A DNA stretch of 64,000 nt. Source: Thozetella sp. PMI_491 (Eukaryota; Ascomycota; Sordariomycetes; Chaetosphaeriales; Chaetosphaeriaceae). The stretch spans positions 1,490,566 to 1,554,565 of the forward strand of contig MU270017.1 of NCBI GenBank assembly GCA_021432635.1, read 5' to 3'. The notes beneath the pieces are model-generated. The model was given only the letters and a program-made list of their open reading frames with translations, searched no databases and was not told where the DNA came from. Position numbers and translations under genes: made by a program. Positions 21,398 through 33,891 of this stretch are shown piece by piece. The stretch's first letter is position 1. Every line of letters starts with the position of its first letter.

Positions 21398-22495
21398 ATG
21401 CCCCCACACATTGTCTTCGGAGCCGGTGGCATCGGCACAACCGCTAAAGGCTTCATATACAACTTTGACACGGCTGAGAAGGTCAACGAGCTGCTGACCG
21501 TCCTGCAGGAGCTCGGAATCAACGAGCTCGATTCGGCGGCTTCTTATCCACCTACAAATCCTTGGAATACCGAGACGCTCCTGGGCGAGTCGAAGGCTAT
21601 CGAAAAAGGCTTCATTATTGACTCCAAAGTTTTGGGTCGTAGGGCAGGCGGGAAACTGACTGATGAGGGCATTGGCATCAGCGTTGACAAGACTCTGCAT
21701 CTGACGGGGGCGAAGAAGATTCGCACGTTGTACGTTCACGCCCCGGACCCTCAAACGCCGCTTGAAGTGACGGCTGCAGGGTTCGATAGTCAATACAAGA
21801 AAGGGAAATTTGAGCGTGTGAGTTCTCGCGTGTCCTCTACCACGTTTCCAATCAAGCCGGCTCCTGACCACAAGTGTAGCTCGGACTGTGCAACTACTCC
21901 GCCAAGGAGCTTGAGAGATACTTTGAAATTTGTGAGGAGAAAGGCTATGTTAAGCCTACAGTTATCCAAGACCAGTATAACGCCGCCTACAGGGGCCCTG
22001 AGGCAGATATAATTCCCCTACTGCGCAAGCACAATTGCGCCTTTTACGCGTTCAGGTACGACTCTTGGCCTTGGATTTGCTCTCCCTTGGCACTCGCTCA
22101 CGTTTAATGTTAGTCCCTTAGCCGGTGGCTTCCTGACGGGCAAGGTAACTTTTGCTCTTGATAACCCAGAGTCGAAGGCGCTGGACCGCACCCGGTGGCG
22201 CGGCGAAAGCACCATGGCATCTTATCCGAACGACTTTGACCGCCCTGAGATGCACGAGGCCATACGAAATCTCAAAAAGGTGTGCGACTCCATGTCGCCG
22301 CCAATTTCTCTCCAAGAAGCGTCACTACGATGGATTGTCAACCACTCGGCCCTACAAGATGGAGATTCCATTATTATCGGGGCCACGCGGATCGACCAGC
22401 TCAAAGCAAACACGCAGCACGCACGGGCAGGGCCGCTGGAGAAGGAGGTACTAGAGGCTGTCGAGCAGATGTGGGTTAGTCTAAGCCAGATTTGA
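21398..22495 (+). CDS. Aldo/keto reductase, AKR7-like
   Basis: Three exons, 21398-21817, 21880-22055 and 22114-22495, encode 325 residues. The introns use GTGAGT...GTGTAG and GTACGA...TGTTAG and rejoin KFER to LGLCNYSAKELE and FYAF to SPLAGGFLTGK. The family reduces aldehydes and ketones with NADPH in a TIM barrel. The catalytic tetrad is intact: Asp and Tyr in LDSAASY, Lys in IDSKV and His in LYVHAPD. The AKR7 (aflatoxin aldehyde reductase-like) flavour comes from WNTETLLGE and SPLAGGFLTGK. The C-terminal part carries IIIGATRIDQL for cofactor phosphate binding. Substrate unknown. It sits alone between unrelated genes. Confidence 0.9.
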
Positions 22496-23079
22496 GAGGG
22501 TAGGCCGGAGCACCGTAGCAAAGGTGACAGCGGCCGGAACCTACGAGCAACGCGCCTAGGTCAGAAAGCTTAGCCTTAGGGAAGGAATATCCCATGGCGT
22601 CGAATTCGAAACACTCTTTCCATAACGTCTAACTATATTTGCAATATATGATCCAACTCCTGGGATGCATAACAACAACGAGAGTGCAATTCTTGTGTTC
22701 ATCATTGTATATACTCTTCCTCTGTGGCCAACAATCCCCGAATTGGCCTAGGGTCTTTGTGTAGTACTTTTTTTTACGTAGCTATGGGAATATCACCTAT
22801 AATGAAGCGCCAGGACGAAAAAGGCAGTTTAAGAAAGCACTAAGTACTCTAAATGCAACATCTTCATCCCGGGCTGTACAGTAACAAGCGAGCCTGATCT
22901 TGTATTCACCGTCGTAATCACCATCCCCCCGACCGGCAAACGTGACCTTGAAAAGGCCAAGGTGGCCTTGAGATGTCTATGTAAGCTCCTCTGTGTGTAG
23001 CTGTGTCGTCATTTATGGTAAAACATCAAGACTAAATCAACAATTCATTACATTAATATATACCATATATAAAAGATAA
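22496..23079. other. Convergent intergenic region
   Basis: About 580 AT-richer bases between the facing 3' ends of the reductase and esterase genes, including a T-tract near 22768. No gene recognised. Confidence 0.55.
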
Positions 23080-24993
23080 CTATCTACCGTACTGAGACTG
23101 GCTGACAGAATTCATGAAAGTCGTGCCAGCAAGTCTAAAGGTATCTGGAGCTACGCCAAAGTCGGTAGGGTGCAGGAAAAAGTTTTGACCGTAACCCCCA
23201 GTACTATTATAAATCGGCCACTCGGCAACGCCGGAGACTGTAGTTGGGACGCCTTGGGTCAGAATATTTCTCGTGGAAGCTAAGAAAAAGCCAAAGATGT
23301 GATACGTACTACCATGGTTGTTGGGATCCAAATCGTTGATAAAGCTGATCCACATTCGGGTGGTTAGCTTGGCCAGGTCCAGAAGCGCCGGCGTCGCGTT
23401 GGCGAAGGGATTGATGATCGTGGGGTAGCCCAGGCCGTTGAGATTGTAGAAGACATAGGCAATCTCGGTGAAGTGCGGTGTGCCCTTGAACGGACGGTCT
23501 GTCATGTCGCACGAGTTAGCGTCGGCTTCCAGGCTGGTGATGGCCAGGGAGAGCATAGTAGTATACCTGCGGGCGCCAGTGGCGAATCAAACAAGTACGA
23601 GTATACGGGTACTCCGGCTGCGGACCAGGCATCCGTCCGGATTCGCCTCCACGACAGGAAACCCTGGTCGGTGGACAAGGCAACCGCTCGCTTGTACTGG
23701 GCTCCGGTTGGCCCGTTCGGCAATGTTCTGTAGATCTCGGGAAGGCCAAGCGAGTCGATGTCGGGGTACAGCTGCAGGAGGATGTTTGTGGTATTCGCAT
23801 CGACCCCCGTCGACTCTACGATCGCCCGAATCTGCGCCTCAGACGACACCGTCGTAGCCGTGAACAAGGTGCCTTCGTCACTGTTCGTCCCCAAGAGGAA
23901 GGGTTTCTTGGTGAACTTGCCCTGCGAGAGCAGGACCGATGAGTAGTCCGAAACTATGTCACCGTCGATGATGGGATAGAAACTGCTCGACGTGAGGCTC
24001 GTGATTGACGCATTGAGCGTCGCAAAGGGCACCGTCCGAAGGCAAGCGAGCTTGTCCGCCGCCGCGCCGCACCCAACAGCCTGGGTAATGTTGTTGTAAC
24101 GCGCCGTTGGGGCCGTCAGATCCTTGGGCCGCGAGCCCTCGGCACCGCTTTCGCCGATCAAGCCCCTGAAGAGGCCGTCGTCTCGACCCCCAAAGGCGGT
24201 GGCATGGTAACCGATGTTGCCTCCGCCGGCGCTCTCACCCCAGATGACGACCTTTTCGGGATCTCCGCCGAACTGCTGGATGTTTTCTTGGATCCAGTGC
24301 AGAGCGAGGCGTTGGTCCTTGAGTCCGAGATTCGACACACCGGCGTCTAGAATGTCTTGGCTTGCCATGAAGCCCCAGAAAGAAAGCCTGTCTGGAGGCT
24401 ATCAGCAGAGCCTCTGGGTAGGGGGGAGATAGAGAACCTACAGTCCACCGACACTGCGAGAATTGGCTTGCCTATCTTGACAGACTCTTCGACAATGAAG
24501 CTCAGGTTATAGACGGCATTGGCACTGTAGTCCATCGTCCAGCCGCCACCGTGGATAAAGACACCAACTGGTAAGAGGCCAGACTGCTTGGTGCATTTTG
24601 ACACGGCTGGTCGGACTACGTTTAGAGTCAGGCAGTCCTCGCCGAGTGTAAAGGGCCAGGCATCGCTGTTCTGTACTTCCAAGTCAGCTAATGAAACCCG
24701 AAGGTGGTAACCGTGGGACCGTGACGCACGCCATATCCAACGCAGGAGTCGGCATACTCCACCGCCGGCCGGGTGTCATTCCAGGTGGTGTTGAGACTCT
24801 GGGGGTTCCGGAGCCGCAGGTCCCCCACCGGAGGCTGCGCATAGGGCACGCCGAGGAAGAGGTCTTGGCTCAGCGAAGCCACGTATTTGCCCTCAAACGT
24901 GCCATTCTTGACCGTGACTCGCGGCGGGGACAGCGACTGTACTCCCTGCAGCAGCGGTAACAACACAACGAGTGCTTGGAGGAGCGGTGCCAT
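23080..24993 (-). CDS. Secreted type-B carboxylesterase/lipase
   Basis: Exons on the minus strand: 24993-24730, 24670-24438, 24387-23567 and 23498-23080, encoding 578 residues. The last exon may carry a further in-frame 57-nt intron (23309-23253, donor GTACGT, branch CTGAC), which would give 559. A signal peptide (about residues 1-20) leads into an alpha/beta-hydrolase of the cholinesterase type. Seen are the oxyanion segment VFIHGGGW, the nucleophile in WGESAGGG (Ser218), the acid in GTNSDEG and the catalytic His in GTPHFTEIAYVF. Intron 3 (GTATAC, branch GCTAAC) is needed to join LAPA to DRPFKGTPHF. Probably extracellular ester hydrolysis; the true substrate is unknown. Confidence 0.88.
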
Positions 24994-26596
24994 GATGACT
25001 AGGAGACTACTGCGCGACTGTGCGCACAAGAGCGGCTCCTGGAGGGATGTCTTCCGCTGTATTTATAACTAACTACCATAGAGCCGCCGATCCGGGGCTA
25101 CTCGCAGCGATGTTACCCAGGCAGCCTGAACCCATGGAGAGGCCCGGAGCGCTGGTTGCTGCCCTGCAGATCTTTCGGAACTCCACTGCTTTCTGCAATA
25201 GGATGCAGATGTGCCATGCTATTCTTCCATGGGTGCCGAAATACTACGCGAGCTTGTGATGACCACGCTGCAATGAACCCCAACGTAGGTGACCGCGAAC
25301 CCCAGCTTGCGGGGAAGTTGGGGCATTTGGGGGGGGGGGGGGGGGGGCGACCCGCACCAGTCGGTAATTACAGTCGGAAGACACTTGGAGCGACTCTACA
25401 TGCCAGAAACGACCAGTAGCTCCCGGACGGGCGGTTCTAATATCTCTATCGGATATTGTTGCTGCTGCATTACCGGGGTGCAATCCATTGAAGGCCTCCC
25501 GATTGGGCCGTGTGCCACATGGTCCCGACCGTTCGGTGCCAGCCCTGGAGGCGCCAGACACTCGGGTGCTGCTAACGTTTGCTATATCGATCCTTAGTCT
25601 TTTGTACAACTCGAGAAAGCGAATTCGACAAGTCGTGCCGCCGCTAAGTCTTCACAGCATACATATTTCCTACGCGAATGCGGGAGGCGCTCGAGCTACT
25701 GCTAGTTTAGTGTCACGCCCAGTCGGCAGATGATGTTGGAAGATATGACTTGATGTTCTGCACGAACCTAGGACTAGAGAAACGCTTGCCAAGCGTTTCG
25801 GCTACATAGCACATAGAACTGCCGCGCAGAGCAGCTGTTATAGCTAGTGAACTGTCAAAGAACCTTATATTTACTTGTCTTCTCGATCTCGCAGGCAGCT
25901 TGCTCGATATTTCTCAGATTGAGCCGCGGTTCGCCAGTCTTGAGCGGCAGGGATCGGGGTAGGATTGCGGAGCGAACGCGGGCAACATCAACATATCGGG
26001 CCAAGCGTCTGAGTGCGGCGGTTTTTAGCTTCGTATAGCAGTATCCGAAGTGTGGAGTAATATGTCTTACACGCTGCCAGGCACACCTGGCTTTCCCCGC
26101 TTGTCCTCCAGGGGGCTGGATCTTTGATCTAGTCGTCGACCAATAAGTTCCATCCCGTCTCGAGCTACTCCTTAACCTCTGTTCGGAACTCGGAACCCGG
26201 AGCACTACCACCAGTCTCCCTCAAGACAAAAGGCAGCGTTGCACGAGATTTTAAGCACGGGGCGGTGCCTCAAACTTCCCGTTTAGGAACCCTGGTTAGA
26301 GGCCCTGACTCGAGCGCAATGGATCGCTCGAGAAGGCAAGCAGAGTCGCCCTCGTGGTACGGCGCTTTGTTGTCCTGGGGTGCGCGCGCGGAGAACCACA
26401 CCCGCTTTCCCCACGGGCCCCCAGGATTCCCTGCCACCAACAGGAGACGAGCTAGCGAATGACCAACACGGCCAAAATATATAACAATAGCAGAAAACAA
26501 TCCCAACCTCCAAAGTCTGCTCTACCTTGAACCTGCAACACCAGCCGCAAGCGGTACCAAGATTCCCACCCTCGCCCTGCAAATCAGCAACCAGCC
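24994..26596. other. Divergent promoter region of the esterase and sugar transporter genes
   Basis: About 1.6 kb between two divergently transcribed genes. It includes an unbroken run of 19 G (25329-25347) and two candidate TATA boxes at its ends. Short open frames on both strands look like chance. No gene or RNA recognised. Confidence 0.5.
25060..25067 (-). promoter_or_regulatory. TATA box of the esterase gene
   Basis: On the minus strand this reads TATAAATA, about 67 bases before the esterase start codon. Confidence 0.55.
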
Positions 26597-28474
26597 ATGG
26601 CAGCAGACGAGGTGATGCCCGAGCAGAAGGCCGCACAGCCGAATGCGGCGGAGCATCTAGAAGACCAGCCCCGAGGCGACAACCATGCCGCCAACAGCAA
26701 GGTGACATTCCGCGATATCTGGGAGAACAAGAGAGTCCTCGCCTTCTGTAAGCAGCCAATTTTTGCACACACACACACCACCGGGGCTCTTGTGCGGCCC
26801 CGGGGAAGCTCAGCGATGGTTCCTGACCCTTCTACTAAGGCCTGTACCTCTTCCTCCTGCCCGTCAACTTCGGCTATGAAGTCACCACGATCGGCCACAT
26901 CCTGGCCATGAACCAGTTTCTCGAGGAGTTCGGCCACAGGGTTAATGGCTCGCTGGTCATCCTGGCCACCGACCAGCAGCTCATCAACGCCGGATCGACG
27001 ATCGGCATCTTCGTGTCTGCCTTCCTGACCGGCATCATCTCCGACCGCATTGGCCGAAAAAAGACCATCATTCTCGGATGCTTCATCTGCGTGGCCGGCA
27101 TCGTCGTGCAGTGGTTCAGCACGACGATTCCCATGCTCTTTGGTGGGAAGGTGATCGGTACGCTGGGTTTCGGGCTTGGACACTCGCTGGGCCCCGTCTT
27201 CATCGCCGAGCTCGCTCCCGTCAAGATGCGAGGAATCTGCTTGGCGCTTGTAGTAAGTCCTCCCATATGCCTGCAATCTCACCTACCTGGCCGTCTGACC
27301 CGCCGTGATGTAGAACACCATGATCGTGCTTGGCCAGTGGCTCAACTCGGCGACCATTTACGCGTGCCAGGACTATGTCGGTTCCCTTGGCTGGAGGCTT
27401 CCCATTATCACGCAGGTCATCCCACCGGTGCTGCTTCTTCTCGGCCTACCGTTTATGCCCGAGTCGCCGTCTTGGTTGATCATCAAGGGCCGGACCGAAG
27501 AGGCAGCCGCTTCGTTCCGCAAGTTTAATGGTCCCAAATTCGATGTTGACACGGCCGTGGCGACAACAGCCGCCGCTGTCAACGCCGAGATCGAGCTCGC
27601 GAGGCAGGGTTCTTCCTGGATCCAGTGCTTCAAGGGCCCTGATGGACGGCGAACGCTCATCATCGTTATGGTGTACCTGTCACAGCAGTTCATTGGTGTG
27701 AACTTCATCTCGGGATATCTGACGTATGTTTGCTTCTTTTGGGCCCTGAGGGGATGCGGAGCTTGCGTGAAGCACAACTAACACCTGCTTCTAGGTACTA
27801 CTTCCGCCTCGCTGGCGTCCAGAACCCTCTTGGCATTGCGCAGGCTGCCTACGCGATCCAGCTCTTCGGCAACCTCTGCGCCCTGCCTGTTGTCGACCGC
27901 GTCGGACGTCGTCCCTTGGTCGTGGGAGGTTCTATCATCATGACAGCCATGCTCCTGATCATCGGCGGCGTCAGCACGATCTCGAGCCCTCAGGCCTTGT
28001 CCGCCACCGTTGCCTTCATGTGCATCTGGGGCTTCCTTGTGAGTTTTCTCGGGCCCGCTTATGACCGTCAGCAAGTACTAATCTGCGGCCATACAGTACA
28101 ATTCGACCCTCGGTGCTGTCGCCTACTCGATCGGAGGCGAGACGCCTAGCCCTACCCTACGACAGAAGACCTATTCGATCAACATCATGGCTGCCACTGC
28201 CGTCTCGTGTGCAGTGAACCAGGTACTACCTTATTTGATCAACACAGACAAAGCAAACATGGGCGGAAAGATCTCCTTCATCTTCTTCGGCCTGTCGGTG
28301 CCCACGTGCGTCTATCTATACTTCTGCCTACCAGAGATGAAGGGCCGCAACTACGCCGAGCTACAGGAGATGTTCCAGGCGGGCGTGCCGGCACGCAAGT
28401 TCAAGACCTACGTCTGTGAGGTGAACACTCGGATCGAGGAGAAGAGGGATGTCCTGGCCGAGACGCATGAATGA
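26597..28474 (+). CDS. MFS sugar transporter (maltose/alpha-glucoside type)
   Basis: Five exons, 26597-26747, 26840-27252, 27314-27723, 27795-28038 and 28097-28474, encode 531 residues. All introns have GT-AG ends and rejoin conserved stretches, for example LALV with NTMIVLGQWLNS and GYLT with YYFRLAGVQ. The major facilitator sugar-porter features are DRIGRKKTI, the E-R motif equivalent PESPSWLI, VDRVGRRPLV, and YSIGGETPS in helix 10. A hydrophilic N-terminus of about 50 residues precedes helix 1. The IGGETPS and GHILAMNQF segments point to the alpha-glucoside:proton symporter subgroup. It is divergent from the esterase gene and convergent with GH92. A TATATAAC about 120 bases upstream may be the core promoter. 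Exact sugar unknown. Confidence 0.88.
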
Positions 28475-28870
28475 GGCCGCCGGGTAAAGGGGATAGGTTG
28501 GCAAGGGGACGTTCGGAAGGAAATTACTTACCTGGGTACTTTATTCTTAGATACCTGTGACCCAAATTGGGCTAATCCAACTATTACTTTTGGATCATGC
28601 TAAATCGTATGTATTCGTGCACGTAACGGGCCACTAAGCAGAGGAGGCATATCGTTCACTTCGCTGCTTGACTTACACAATTGCGATAACGAAGCTGAAG
28701 CCTTTGACTGCACTAAAAGTGTGCAGCGAGCCCGCAAAGAACGATAATTAGGTCTAGTAGATCGAATTATTTGAGGTACAATGCGAGGCATGCATAAAGG
28801 CACAGCGGAAGAGCACTCGGCCAGCCCCTCCTACGTAGGACCTACGAGGATGTGCGGGCCATAAACTTCC
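28475..28870. other. Convergent intergenic region
   Basis: About 400 AT-richer bases between the facing 3' ends of the sugar transporter and GH92 genes. Nothing recognised. Confidence 0.55.
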
Positions 28871-31531
28871 TCACGATCCCCACATATTTCCTAGCCCATG
28901 TTCTTCGAAATGTACCTGGTATCGGGTGTCAAGTTTCCCGCCAGGCTGCCTCCTATGGGGGACTGTCCCGTTGAACCCCGAATAGGCGCTCAAGCTCGGC
29001 GGCAGATCTTGTACATGGGTACCCCACGAGCTTTCGTTTCGGCCGAGCGTGAGTACGAGCTCCTTGCCCTCCGTGAAGAAGCTGTGGTCGATCCAGTTGC
29101 GCGTGTAGGGCTGCCCGTTGAGTGTCGCGCTCTGGATGTATATGGCTTGGTAGGTGGGGTCGAAGTTGACGTTGCGGATCGTAGCCGTCTTCCCAGTCAG
29201 GGGATGCGTGATATCCACTCGCTCAAAGAACGGCGGGATAATCAGATAGACATCCTGGCCGGGGTTCGGGAAGAGACCCATCATGGAGAAGGCGACGAAG
29301 GAGCCCATTGCGCCGCTGTCGTCGTTACCGGGCAAGCCGTCGGGGGTCGGCTCGAAGAAGGCGGGTATGTAGAAGTGGCTTCGCTTCGCCGACAGTGCAG
29401 GTCGCCCGGCGTAGTGATATTGGAATACCGTGAGGAACGCCGGCTCGTTCCCAATATAAGTAATGTTGTGATCATGGAGGTAGTCAAGGCGTCGTACGAA
29501 GGCATCAGGGCCGCCGTAGAGGGTGATGAGGTTGGCCTGATCGTGCGGCACGAAACTGCAGAGCGTCAGTGTGAAAGGAAAGGAAAAAAAAAAAGATCGC
29601 ATGTACTCACAAGCCGTACTCCCAAATGCTGCTCTCAAAGGTCTCCCGACCAGTGTTCTGCAGCGAACATACACTGAAGTTGTCCGGGTTGCTGCAGTTG
29701 AGAGGATTCTGGAACCCCCATGTCTTGTTCAAGTAGCGCGGCTCGAAGAAACCCACGAAGCCTGTGTCGGTTCCGTTCCACCACAGAGAGGTCTGATCCG
29801 CCTTGAAGAGATTCTTCCAGTTGCCACTGGACTGGACGTACTTCTCTGCTTCCGCTTGCCTCCCTAGTCCCTTGGCGATCTGGGAGACACAGAAATCGTT
29901 GTACGAGTATTCCAACGTACGCGAGATGGTCCGCGTCATCGTACCGAATCCCTTGTAGTCAAAGTCTTGCACTGGGATGTAGCCGAGAGACTTCCAACTA
30001 TCCAGGCCGCCTCGACCTTCGCAGCACCAGTCGAAAGGCTCCTCTTCGGCGTCTTTGACAACAGCGGCATAGCCGTCATCCCACTGTCGAGACATCAGCA
30101 GTTGTTGGGGGCCAGGGATGGAATGCCTACGTTGACGTTTTGGTTGATGCCTTTTAAATACGCATCTGCTAAGACATTATCTGCGTTCGAGCCACCTTGG
30201 GTGAATCCCTTGTTGAGGCTCATCCGGCAGTCCGGCAGCCACCCGAGATGCCTTTGCGTGTCGATCAGCGACCGGATGATCTGGGCAACGGCAAGTGGAT
30301 CCGTGATGGTGAGGAAGGGGAGCTGCGATCTGAACAGATCCCATATGCTAAACACCGATTAGCACGCCTCCTACCCTAAGTACGCTCGTCCGTAGACTGA
30401 CCAGTACAGCGAGTCAAAATAAGGCTCGCTGCTCTTCCACAGGGGATTCTCCCCCGTGTAATTCTGCGGGTTGATCATCGTACGGTAGACGCCGCTGTAA
30501 AAATTGGTGACAAGTGATTGGTTGATCCCAGTCGTCGAGACCTTGATGGGGCTCATCTTCTGGCGCCACGCAGCTGTTGCAGCCGTCGATACGTGGTCAA
30601 AGTTAAAGTCTGGAATCTCAGTTTCGGCGTGGGCACAAGCTTGCTGAACGCTGATGAAGCTCGTGGCCACGCGCACTAAGATTGGGTCCGCCGCGGACTC
30701 GAACCGCACGAAGGCACCTCCAGGAAGCGGGTACCCATTGATGGATCTCGATATCGTCAGGTTCTTGACGTCTGCACTGGCCCGGCTGTCGGCGAAGATG
30801 CCGTTGCTAATCATGTCTGGGCCCTTGAAGTCGGTGCAAAAGTGTAAGGTGTAGCTGCCCTGCGCGAAGCTGGGCAAGAACCGCCCAGTCCCTGTGATGC
30901 GCCCCGTGTTGGGATCCACAGAGATGCTGGCATTGTCCTGTCTCGAGTCGCTCAGATCGGTCAGGTCCTGGAGGATCAGGGGTACCGCAGGCTGCCCGTT
31001 CGAGGCGAAGGACGGGAAGGTGAAGCGGAACAAAGAGGCATGCTGGGTCACCGTCATCTCGGACCGGATCCCGTTGTTGAGAGTGATGCCAAACGTGCCC
31101 GGGCGGGCCGACACTGAGTTGTTGGCGAACAGACCTTGGCGCACACGCATCTTCTTGGGGAAGGCACAGTTGTTAATGTCTCCCCCTTCGCAGTTTGCGT
31201 GCGGAAACAGGGCGAAGTTGCCCAGGCTCGGGCTCCCACCGGTACCGCTGTCGTGCATCACACTGAACCCGGTGATGGGCGCACCGTCTAGCGTGAAGCC
31301 GCCCTGGTTGCTTCCACTGGCGGTGTCCGCCACCGCCTTAGCCATGCCATATGGCAGAGACGCACCGGGGAAGACATTACCGCCGTTGCTCGCGCCAATG
31401 AGCGGGTTGACGTATGTCAACGGGTCCCAGGCATCGGGGGAGTCGGCAGAGTCGGGAGCGGCGGCCGTGTTATCGGCGGCGAGAACCCCGGCGGCCAGGG
31501 CCAGCCAGCTCAAGACCACGACGTATGCCAT
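28871..31531 (-). CDS. Secreted GH92 alpha-1,2-mannosidase
   Basis: Four exons on the minus strand, 31531-30402, 30347-30131, 30083-29611 and 29555-28871, encode 834 residues. The introns rejoin DSLY with CIWDLFRSQ, INQNVN with WDDGYAAVVKDAE and WEYGF with FVPHDQANLI, each a conserved GH92 block. GH92 enzymes are calcium-dependent exo-mannosidases that invert configuration. Visible are a signal peptide (about 1-18), VNPLIGASNGGNVFPGASLPYGM, GFSVMHDSGTGG, the catalytic-region GNEPAFLTVFQYHYAG, and LPGNDDSGAMGSFVAFSMMGLFPNPGQ. Length is typical. The job is probably trimming mannose from glycoproteins or cell-wall mannans outside the cell. Confidence 0.94.
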
Positions 31532-33891
31532 GGCGCGAGGATGGCCGGCTCGAAGTTGGAGACGAAAACCGAGGCATCCACGGGGATAAATGCGAAGTTG
31601 GAGAAGGTCCCGAGGGCAGGGAATTTGTATTGCGGATATAATTGCAATTCAGCCAGCATATTGGCCGTGTGGACCCTTAGATTCGGACTGCCAAAGGAAG
31701 CGAGAGGCATGGGCGGCACATGTTGCAGACATCCGTGGTCATCACCCTGCCGATCTCGATAGTAGGCCAGCACCACCAACAATGCTGATCCAAGACCACC
31801 TGCCGCTTCTAGCCAGGCCGCGGCGGCTCACCGTCCTCGACCACGGCAGCGGCCACAAGGACATGTTGATTGGGTAGCATTTCCCGGCTTTTGCGTCCCA
31901 TCGCAAGGCTCATCCGTGGGGCGCATCGAGGAGGACAGAATCCGCCGGCCAGGGAAGCGGCATGATGGGTAGCAGTCCCATCACCTCGCATCGCGCGATC
32001 CCTCCTAATGACGCTCTCCGAGACTCTCCTCCCTGCAGGTAATATACGAACTCGAGCCAATGGGGCGCGGGGCAGCCGCTGGAGCTCCGGCGTCCAAGCG
32101 GAGCAGCAAACCTCGGTCTGGCTTCGGCCGCAGTGGGTCGCTTCCCTCGTCACTTGACCGGAGAAGCGTGCCACGACCGGGCGAACACGACGGAGGGGTT
32201 GAGGTGATCGCACGGCAGCGAGTGCAAAACGTCGTCGGGCGTGGTGGGTGAGACAGAAATAGAACTCACGGCGATGCGCAGTTTCCAGCAACCAGGGTCG
32301 GAAGCAGGGAGATCATCTGCCGGTAGAGTTGCTGGTTGTATGTACGGGGTACGTCGCATGAGGAGTCGCGCGACGTGGGGTGAGGGGCATGCCGCATGGG
32401 TGCTTGTGCCTGGGATGGTCGTCCTTTCCTGCACGACGTTATTGCAGGGGTAACGGGATGGCTTTACCGCGGGGAAAATCCCCATCCAACTTTAATTGCA
32501 AAGGGAGCGCCTTTAAAGACGCGTTGTGGTCAGACTCAAAACGATGCAAGCCCTGTGAGACTGTAGCAGCGACACTGCGAGAGCCACGTCCTCGACCCCT
32601 CCACCTCCGACCCTGCCCTTGCTGCAGCCGGAATTGCGTATGCCCTCCCAATCCGCGAGCGGCTGCAGGCCTGACGAGACAGCGGTCTGCTCCGCCCGGA
32701 AGATGCCGAGCCGCCTTGCTAGCGATCTCGCTACGATCTGATTAAGCCTCACGCGGGGAGGCAGCCTTGGCTTGAAACAAGCCGTTGCAGTATCATAAAA
32801 TGCTGTCGAGGCTATGAGACACATCGACTGCATGCAGCCTATGTCGTTGCTACAACAACAACACAGACTGCTGTATCGGTCCCCAGATTGGCAAAGCACT
32901 CGTGGCGAGGCCACACGACGACGGAGCGCGCTGTGCTTGCGAAACACAGGGCACAGGCATCTGGCGCACGCACAGTCCAATTTACGAGCTATGTTTGCCA
33001 GAAGCAATAGAACTCTGCTAGCTGAAGATGCATTGAAGCACAAGTGCCCCACGGGCCATCCGCCGTCCATAGCCCGCCCCACGGTTCCCCCAGTAGTGCG
33101 ATGGCGAGCCCAAGCCCCAAGGCCCGCTAGGTAAATGGGAGGGATGAGCGCGATCGATCCCCGTCCCAAGACCCCAGAGAGGGGGGCAACGCTCAGGATC
33201 GATCCGGTTAGTGCACCCAGGAAGAACCCTGAGCCATGCACCAGGGACAAGGAACAGGTCAAGGAAGAGTTCATCCGATGGCGATGCATGCTACAGCGAC
33301 CAAAGCGCCACTCGCAGTAGCCTCGCTCCCTCCTCGAGGGCAGGAAGCCGAGGTTGTCTGCCGAGGCGAACCGTTCGAACTCTCCTTGCCTTCTTGCTCC
33401 ATCGGATGCCGTCCCGACAGTCTCGATCCTGAGGGTAACAAAGGAGAGCTCTTGGTGGCGGCGATGGCGGGCCCCTCGATGTCTTTCGGCCTGTCTGGGC
33501 ATCAGACACGGCTTCCACCGCTGCTATCTTTCTCCAACGCCCGTCTGGCTGTCGTAGGTTGAGCCACGCGCCTCCTTTATCTCGCCCACCTACCTCTGGG
33601 CAGGTGTGATTGGCCCCCAAAAGGGCCGGGCGAGTCATGGCGTTTTGGACGGTTGACCTTGGCTCAAGACTAGGTCCTGCCACTAAAGACGGTGGCGCTC
33701 CTGTTCGTGTCTGGCCTGGCCAACGCGACCGTCGGTGAGGCTTCTAGATAATGGCATTTATACTCTCGGTTCCTCCCCGAGGCGCCTCGGCAGTCTAGGC
33801 ACCATCGCGCTGGTTGGGTTGCCCAACCGACGATGCCTCGTAGCCTGTCGTTTATTCCCTGCGGTTACTGCTGTCTCTGTCGTTAGCCACC
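31532..33891. other. Long divergent intergenic region between GH92 and the RGS-LOV gene
   Basis: About 2.4 kb without a supported gene. Both flanking genes start at its edges, so it contains two promoters. The long minus-strand open frame at 32513-33502 lacks domains, and its composition fits chance in GC-rich DNA. The unusually long upstream region of the RGS-LOV gene may reflect complex regulation or a long 5' leader. Confidence 0.45.

Noticed and set aside
32513-33502. 329-codon minus-strand frame upstream of the RGS-LOV gene
   Set aside because: No recognisable domain, Arg/Leu/Ser-rich chance composition and no exon partner. Could be revisited if transcripts exist.
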